Source: Candidatus Campbelliibacteriota bacterium
Lineage (GTDB): Bacteria; Patescibacteriota; Minisyncoccia; UBA9983
NCBI GenBank assembly: GCA_003231675.1
Contig: QIJB01000006.1
Coordinates: 1-11,515, forward strand
DNA: 11,515 nucleotides
Direction of reading: 5' to 3'
This document shows positions 6,656 to 9,490 of this stretch, piece after piece; within the stretch, counting starts at the first letter, position 1, and every line of letters starts with the position of its first letter. The position numbers and the translations under genes were made by a program. The notes under the pieces are model-generated. The model was not told where the DNA came from. It made no database searches and worked only from the letters and a program-made list of their open reading frames with translations.

Positions 6656-6728
6656 CCGCCCATAGCTCAGTTGGTAGAGCAGCGGCCTTTTAAGCCGAAT
6701 GTCCCAGGTTCGAGTCCTGGTGGGCGGA
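6656..6728 (+). tRNA. tRNA-Lys (anticodon UUU)
   Basis: The full cloverleaf is visible in 73 bases. Acceptor CCGCCCA pairs with TGGGCGG, D arm GCTC/GAGC with loop AGTTGGTA, anticodon arm GCGGC/GCCGA with loop CTTTTAA (anticodon TTT), variable region ATGTC, T arm CCAGG/CCTGG with loop TTCGAGT, and discriminator A. The outermost anticodon-stem pair is G-A, a mismatch. CCA is not encoded (caag follows), so it must be added by CCA nucleotidyltransferase. Confidence 0.97.
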
Positions 6729-6746
6729 CAAGAAACGAAGCGAGTT
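6722..6746 (+). repeat. 25-base imperfect direct repeat, copy 1 (tRNA-Lys 3' end)
   Basis: It begins in the acceptor stem (gggcgga) and runs to aagcgagtt. It matches 7680-7704 in 21 of 25 positions, and all four differences are A/G transitions. Confidence 0.6.
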
Positions 6747-6787
6747 GAACGACCACGGCAGGTAAACTGCTTTGCCTGCGTCAAAAA

Positions 6788-6817
6788 TTACCACAGGGGC
6801 ACTTCTTATTTTATAAA
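6788..6817 (+). promoter_or_regulatory. LOG gene promoter, predicted leaderless start
   Basis: TTACCA (6788-6793), an 18-base spacer and TATAAA (6812-6817). The -10 ends 7 bases before the ATG at 6825, and no Shine-Dalgarno is present. Confidence 0.5.
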
Positions 6818-6824
6818 CAAAACA

Positions 6825-7553
6825 ATGAAAGAAAAAGATATAATTTACGATAATTCAAATGTATTGCTCCCAGCGTCAAAACTTCCTCAGCCGACTGTCA
6901 AAAAAAAAGACTTTCGTCAAACGGCGCAATGGAGAATTTTTCGCATTATGGCGGAATTTATTGAAGGATTCCAATTTTTAGTGGACTTCAAAAAAACGGT
7001 AACCTTTTTCGGTTCGGCGAGATTCCCGGAAGATAACCCAGATTACAAAAGAGCCCAGAAGCTCGCCTACCTCTTGGGAAAGGCGGGGTTCACGATAATT
7101 ACGGGAGGGGGGCCGGGTATTATGGAAGCGGCAAACAGAGGGGCGTATGAGGCTAAAAATCATTCCGTCGGATTAAACATTCAATTACCCTATGAACAAA
7201 GAATAAATAAATATGTTAAGAAGGGAATCGGCTTTCATTATTTTTTCACAAGAAAAGTTATATTGTCTTACTCTGCCCAAGCTTATGTTTATTTTCCCGG
7301 GGGATTCGGGACTTTGGACGAATTTTTTGAGATAATAACACTTATTCAAACTAAAAAAATAACTCAGAGAATACCTGTAATTTGCGTGGGGAAGAAATAT
7401 TGGACACCCATATTAAAATGGATTGACACGGATGTCTATGGAAAATTCAAAGCGATTGACAAGGGAGACGAAAAGATCTACACGATGGTTGATTCCCCTG
7501 AGGAAGCTTTCAAAATAATTAAAGCTTCCAAAAAAAGAACTCCTTGGATTTGA
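6825..7553 (+). CDS. LOG-family (TIGR00730-like) nucleoside 5'-monophosphate phosphoribohydrolase
   Basis: 242 residues. LOG proteins hydrolyse the N-glycosidic bond of nucleoside monophosphates; plant and some bacterial members release active cytokinins, and others (PpnN-like) act in purine salvage. The Rossmann-type core starts around 57 (TVTFFGSARFP). It carries the nucleotide-binding GGGPGIMEAANRGA (94-107) and the hallmark PGGFGTLDEFFE (158-169), matching the catalytic PGGxGTxxE. An N-terminal extension of about 55 residues precedes the core. The frame is open further upstream, through the tRNA, but the ATG at 6825 is the sensible start: it lies outside the tRNA and 7 bases after a -10 box. 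Substrate cannot be told from sequence. The stop is UGA and lies next to the convergent holA relic. Confidence 0.88.
   Translation: MKEKDIIYDNSNVLLPASKLPQPTVKKKDFRQTAQWRIFRIMAEFIEGFQFLVDFKKTVTFFGSARFPEDNPDYKRAQKLAYLLGKAGFTIITGGGPGIMEAANRGAYEAKNHSVGLNIQLPYEQRINKYVKKGIGFHYFFTRKVILSYSAQAYVYFPGGFGTLDEFFEIITLIQTKKITQRIPVICVGKKYWTPILKWIDTDVYGKFKAIDKGDEKIYTMVDSPEEAFKIIKASKKRTPWI
7502..7529. repeat. Inverted repeat at the 3' end of the LOG gene
   Basis: Perfect 9-bp arms ggaagcttt (7502-7510) and aaagcttcc (7521-7529) flank 10 bases, followed by an A run rather than T. It is not a terminator on the plus strand. Confidence 0.6.
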
Positions 7554-7577
7554 TTTAAAGCCCAATCAAAATTTTTT
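7549..7577 (+). terminator. Weak terminator after the LOG gene
   Basis: An AT-rich 7-bp stem, tttgatt (7549-7555) with aatcaaa (7564-7570), spans the stop codon and is followed by atttttt. The stem is weak, so efficiency is doubtful. Confidence 0.35.
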
Positions 7578-7689
7578 CAACACCAATCTCAAAATCAGCC
7601 TTTCCGACTCTCGCCCTGTGGTAAAGTTTTACGAGAAACAAAGAATATGATTGCAAATCTTCTTCTGTAAAATTCCGCAGGGCGGACAA
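7555..7689 (-). pseudogene. holA 3'-end relic (displaced C-terminus of the DNA polymerase III delta gene)
   Basis: Reading the minus strand from about 7689 to the TAA at 7555-7557 gives SALRNFTEEDLQSYSL followed by FLVKLYHRARVGKADFEIGV and EKILIGL. The intact holA C-terminus (SALRNFTGKELSDSSL, ELVKLYHNARKGEADFGIGM, EKFLIK) matches about 28 of 42 residues by hand count. No start codon or holA-like sequence lies upstream; the frame stays open only to a stop at 7738-7740. The relic shares 19 identical bases with holA (7665-7683 and 8281-8299) and is otherwise diverged. Its stop lies 1 base beyond the convergent LOG stop, the sort of spacing expected for an original gene end. Most likely this is the former holA 3' end, displaced by insertion of the segment to its right. 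Confidence 0.75.
7665..7688 (+). repeat. Core direct repeat, copy 1 (holA relic)
   Basis: ctgtaaaattccgcagggc (7665-7683) is identical to 8281-8299, and the next five bases match at four (ggaca against agaca). A third, shorter copy, aaattccgcgggcg, lies at 7707-7720. Confidence 0.8.
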
Positions 7690-7704
7690 AGAGCAAAGCG
7701 AGTT
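7680..7704 (+). repeat. 25-base imperfect direct repeat, copy 2
   Basis: Matches the tRNA-Lys 3' flank (6722-6746) in 21 of 25 positions. It starts inside the core repeat of the holA relic and ends just before the partial core copy at 7707-7720. Confidence 0.55.
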
Positions 7705-7735
7705 AGAAATTCCGCGGGCGAATCCTGTTCTTTGT
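7686..7735. repeat. Inverted repeat acaaaga / tctttgt in the gene-poor stretch
   Basis: In the 310 bases between the LOG stop and the next ATG (7554-7863) I see the holA relic, the repeats listed here and this pair of 7-bp arms (7686-7692 and 7729-7735), followed by tttttaa. It could act as a plus-strand terminator, but the loop of 36 bases is long. A tataaa at 7789-7794 is a possible -10 for the next gene, without a good -35. Confidence 0.35.
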
Positions 7736-7828
7736 TTTTAATACCGAACTCCACCCCTGTTTTTGTGGCGCATAAATCCTTGCTAATTTATAAAAGTTGT
7801 GTTACGAATAGAAACAGATGGGGAATTG

Positions 7829-7852
7829 TTTTTTATTTAATTAAATAAAAAA
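7829..7852. repeat. 24-bp perfect palindrome just before a Shine-Dalgarno
   Basis: ttttttatttaa (7829-7840) is directly followed by its exact reverse complement, ttaaataaaaaa (7841-7852), with no spacer. The AGGAG of the next gene starts at its last base. It could be an operator or a leader hairpin controlling access to the ribosome site. Confidence 0.8.
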
Positions 7853-7856
7853 GGAG
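7852..7856 (+). promoter_or_regulatory. Strong Shine-Dalgarno of the 86-residue gene
   Basis: AGGAG lies 7 bases before the ATG at 7864, inside the purine run aaggagaaggaag. It is the only canonical ribosome site at optimal spacing in the window, and it fixes the start of this gene. Confidence 0.85.
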
Positions 7857-7863
7857 AAGGAAG

Positions 7864-8124
7864 ATGGAATTAGGTTTATTAGAAAATGTAAGATACGACG
7901 GATCTGAGGTAGCTCAAATCCGTCTAACAGACGGAGCAAAAATTTTCATAAAGAAAGAAAAAGGCGGTCGCCTTTTTCTTAAAATCTCCAAAGGAGAGAA
8001 GCACTCGGAGGAGGAGTATATATACTTGTGGATAAGCCATGATGGTTTATCCACAAGTATAGTAAAGAACGGAAGAATCGAGGAAGAATACTCCTCGAAA
8101 AGCACCCTGGAACTCCTTCCATAG
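7864..8124 (+). CDS. Small beta-rich protein of unknown function, encoded by palindrome-rich DNA
   Basis: 86 residues, not recognised. It has no signal peptide, membrane segment or Cys. Alternating hydrophobic patterns suggest paired beta strands with turns at YDGS, TDGA, KGGR, SHDG and KNGR, with an acidic EEE before the strand YIYLWI. The gene has a strong Shine-Dalgarno and ends 3 bases before the terminator stem at 8128-8157, which supports real expression. Within its 261 bases are hairpin-forming repeats at 7897-7924, 7918-7934, 7955-7980, 8021-8061 and 8078-8098; several sit at predicted beta turns. It lies inside the segment that appears inserted between the holA relic and intact holA. 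Alternatively the RNA structure may be the functional product and the ORF secondary. Confidence 0.6.
   Translation: MELGLLENVRYDGSEVAQIRLTDGAKIFIKKEKGGRLFLKISKGEKHSEEEYIYLWISHDGLSTSIVKNGRIEEEYSSKSTLELLP
7897..7934 (+). repeat. Two mutually exclusive hairpins in the 86-residue gene
   Basis: gacggat (7897-7903) pairs with atccgtc (7918-7924), continued by tgag/ctca after one mismatch and closing on a 4-base loop. Alternatively ccgtct (7920-7925) pairs with agacgg (7929-7934) over a 3-base loop. The two share 7920-7924, so only one can form at a time. Confidence 0.55.
7955..7980. repeat. 26-bp palindrome with terminator-like T run inside the coding sequence
   Basis: aagaaaaaggcg (7955-7966) and cgcctttttctt (7969-7980) are perfect reverse complements around gt. 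The GC core followed by ttttt resembles an intrinsic terminator or attenuator within the gene. Confidence 0.75.
8021..8061. repeat. 41-bp palindrome carrying two inverted consensus DnaA boxes
   Basis: Arms 8021-8040 and 8042-8061 are 20 bases each around one central g. They are complementary except for one G/T position. The right arm contains TTATCCACA (8047-8055), a perfect DnaA-box consensus, and the left arm its reverse complement (8027-8035). The palindrome encodes YIYLWISHDGLSTSI. Confidence 0.85.
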
Positions 8125-8127
8125 AAC

Positions 8128-8157
8128 AAAAGCGACCCCAAAAAGGGAGTCGCTTTT
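8128..8157. terminator. Bidirectional terminator between the 86-residue gene and holA
   Basis: aaaagcgac (8128-8136) pairs with gtcgctttt (8149-8157). CCC/GGG extends the stem inward with one bulged A, around a loop of five A. T runs follow on both strands. It lies between convergent stops at 8124 and 8174. Confidence 0.85.
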
Positions 8158-8173
8158 AAATATAAACCACCAA

Positions 8174-9085
8174 TTATTTTATTAAAAATTTTTCCATGCC
8201 GATTCCAAAATCAGCTTCTCCTTTTCTTGCGTTATGGTAGAGTTTTACCAGTTCCAGCGAAGAGTCGCTCAGTTCTTTGCCTGTAAAATTCCGCAGGGCA
8301 GACAGTGTTTTTTTGACCACGAAAGGATGCAGACCGCTCTCTTTCTGAAGATTTTTTACATTTAATTTCAATAACCCTTCTACCAAAAGGAGGTTTTTTA
8401 CTTGCCACCACAATTTCCAAAATATCTCCTCGGCGGAAACTCCCCGCAGAAGCGCCTGTTGAAAAAGAATCCATACTTTGGTTTTATTTTTTGACGCGAA
8501 GGCGTCGCAAATTTGGAAAATATTAAAATTATCCTCAAGCGCGCCCTTAATTTGCCTATTATCCTTTTCGCTCCGAAAAGGACTGAGTGAGAGCTTTTCA
8601 ATTTCTTGAGAAGTTCGAGCGAGATCCGGACCGCATTGAAAAATTATACTGTTCCGTTCTTCTTGGGAAATATTAAAGTTGCGCTTCCTTGCGTCCTCGT
8701 CAACCCATTTTCTCAATTCAATACCTGACAAAGGATTGAAGCACTGTATTTTTCCGGCATCTTTCTTAAAAAGGGCGAGGGCTTCATCGTCTAAGTCTTC
8801 TTCAAGTAAGAGAAAAACATTCTCGGACAGAGAAAAGTTTTTCAGATTACGCGAAACAAAATCACTTGAATCTTTTCTCTTCATAAAGCGCCGGCAAACT
8901 ATGATATGCCGCCTCTCAAAGAGTGTTCTTGATTTTATGGCTCCCTCAATTTCCGCCTGATTAAAGTTTTCTTCGTCCACATCCAAAACTTGCACCCCTT
9001 TCGCTTTTGAACGAAAAAAGGACAAAAGTTCATTTAACTTTTGTCCCACCCTGAAGCTATCCTTACCATAAAGAAGATAGAGCAT
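8174..9085 (-). CDS. holA: DNA polymerase III delta subunit
   Basis: 303 residues (family about 330-350). Delta is the clamp-loader subunit that opens the beta sliding clamp. The N-terminus MLYLLYGKDSFRV matches the delta start pattern (fllyGeD-x-f). The AAA-like domain I runs to about 140 with a clamp-binding region near 60-80. The lid domain includes CGPDLARTSQEIEKLSL (about 154-170). The helical collar begins near 195 (FNIFQICDAFASKNKTKVW) and ends in RKGEADFGIGMEKFLIK, the typical G-x-x-D...x-E-x-F/L-L delta terminus. It starts 14 bases after the receiver gene stop and is probably in one operon with polA. A weak AAGGGAAAG precedes the start. The last ~35 codons appear to derive from a different source than the rest (relic at 7555-7689). 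Confidence 0.9.
   Translation of the reverse strand: MLYLLYGKDSFRVGQKLNELLSFFRSKAKGVQVLDVDEENFNQAEIEGAIKSRTLFERRHIIVCRRFMKRKDSSDFVSRNLKNFSLSENVFLLLEEDLDDEALALFKKDAGKIQCFNPLSGIELRKWVDEDARKRNFNISQEERNSIIFQCGPDLARTSQEIEKLSLSPFRSEKDNRQIKGALEDNFNIFQICDAFASKNKTKVWILFQQALLRGVSAEEIFWKLWWQVKNLLLVEGLLKLNVKNLQKESGLHPFVVKKTLSALRNFTGKELSDSSLELVKLYHNARKGEADFGIGMEKFLIK
8281..8304 (+). repeat. Core direct repeat, copy 2 (within intact holA)
   Basis: Identical to 7665-7683 over the first 19 bases and in direct orientation, 616 bases apart. It encodes the SALRNFT part of delta on the minus strand and marks the point upstream of which relic and holA stop resembling each other. Confidence 0.8.
8562..8582. repeat. 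Inverted repeat within holA
   Basis: Perfect 9-bp arms tccttttcg (8562-8570) and cgaaaagga (8574-8582) flank ctc, inside coding sequence (LSPFRSEKDN). Confidence 0.6.
9020..9046. repeat. Inverted repeat near the start of holA
   Basis: Perfect 11-bp arms ggacaaaagtt (9020-9030) and aacttttgtcc (9036-9046) flank cattt, about 40 bases inside the holA coding sequence. As an mRNA hairpin it could affect translation or decay. Confidence 0.7.
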
Positions 9086-9099
9086 TTTTTTTCTTTCCC

Positions 9100-9483
9100 T
9101 TATAAATATTTTTTTTGGATAATTTCTTTCACTTTCTCAACTATCTCATCAAGCGTGAAATTAACTTTAATAAGGAAATCGTCCGCGCCAAGTGATATCG
9201 CCCTGTCAACTTCATCTCTTTGCCCAAGATTACTAAGAACCACCGTTGGAATTTCTTTTGTTTTCTCGTCTTTCTTGAGTCTTGAGAGAACCTCAAAACC
9301 GTCCATTCCGGGCATCATCAAATCCAAAATAATAAGAGAAGGATTCTTTTCTTTTAAAACATTCAACGCCTCCTCGCCCCCCCCTGCAAGTAAAACCTCA
9401 AAACCGGCCTGATTAAGCTTTTGGGCAACGAGACCGCTGAAAAATTGGTCATCTTCAACTATAAGGACGCTCTTTTTTTCCAT
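9100..9483 (-). CDS. Stand-alone response-regulator receiver (CheY-like)
   Basis: 127 residues, a single receiver domain with no output domain. Conserved residues are present: acidic pocket E10-D11-D12 (VLIVEDDQ), phospho-acceptor D54 (LIILDLMMPGMDG), switch S84 (VVLSNLG) and K106 (FLIKVNF). Such proteins relay phosphate or bind a partner when phosphorylated by a histidine kinase; no kinase is in the window. The stop of polA lies 7 bases upstream and holA starts 14 bases downstream, all on the minus strand, so it is probably co-transcribed with replication genes. No DNA-binding role can be claimed. The receiver assignment is very safe; partner and signal are unknown. Confidence 0.92.
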   Translation of the reverse strand: MEKKSVLIVEDDQFFSGLVAQKLNQAGFEVLLAGGGEEALNVLKEKNPSLIILDLMMPGMDGFEVLSRLKKDEKTKEIPTVVLSNLGQRDEVDRAISLGADDFLIKVNFTLDEIVEKVKEIIQKKYL

Positions 9484-9490
9484 ATCTTTA

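Larger units (their letters stand above)
7684..8299. mobile_element. Candidate ~616-bp inserted segment at the 3' end of holA
   Basis: The interval between the two direct copies of the 19-base core carries the 86-residue gene, its bidirectional terminator and the sequence that now forms the last ~35 codons of holA. Outside it, on the left, is the displaced holA 3' end. This is the layout left by site-specific integration into the 3' end of a gene, where the element restores the reading frame. No recombinase is encoded, so it would be non-autonomous or a remnant. Allelic recombination with a relative, or old tandem duplication, would be alternatives. Confidence 0.4.

Noticed and set aside
6699..6824. 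Longer start of the LOG gene at 6699
   Set aside because: It lies inside tRNA-Lys. The ATG at 6825 has a -10 box at the right distance and gives a normal N-terminus.
7684..7735. Integron attC site
   Set aside because: The region has a GTTAGAA-like box and inverted arms, but it does not fit the paired RYYYAAC/GTTRRRY cores.
7680..7740. A second, degenerate tRNA
   Set aside because: A cgaatcctg resembling a T arm is present, but no acceptor, D or anticodon arms can be built.
7914..8141. Minus-strand ORF opposite the 86-residue gene
   Set aside because: It lacks a ribosome site, ends inside the convergent region and is explained by the palindromic nature of the DNA.
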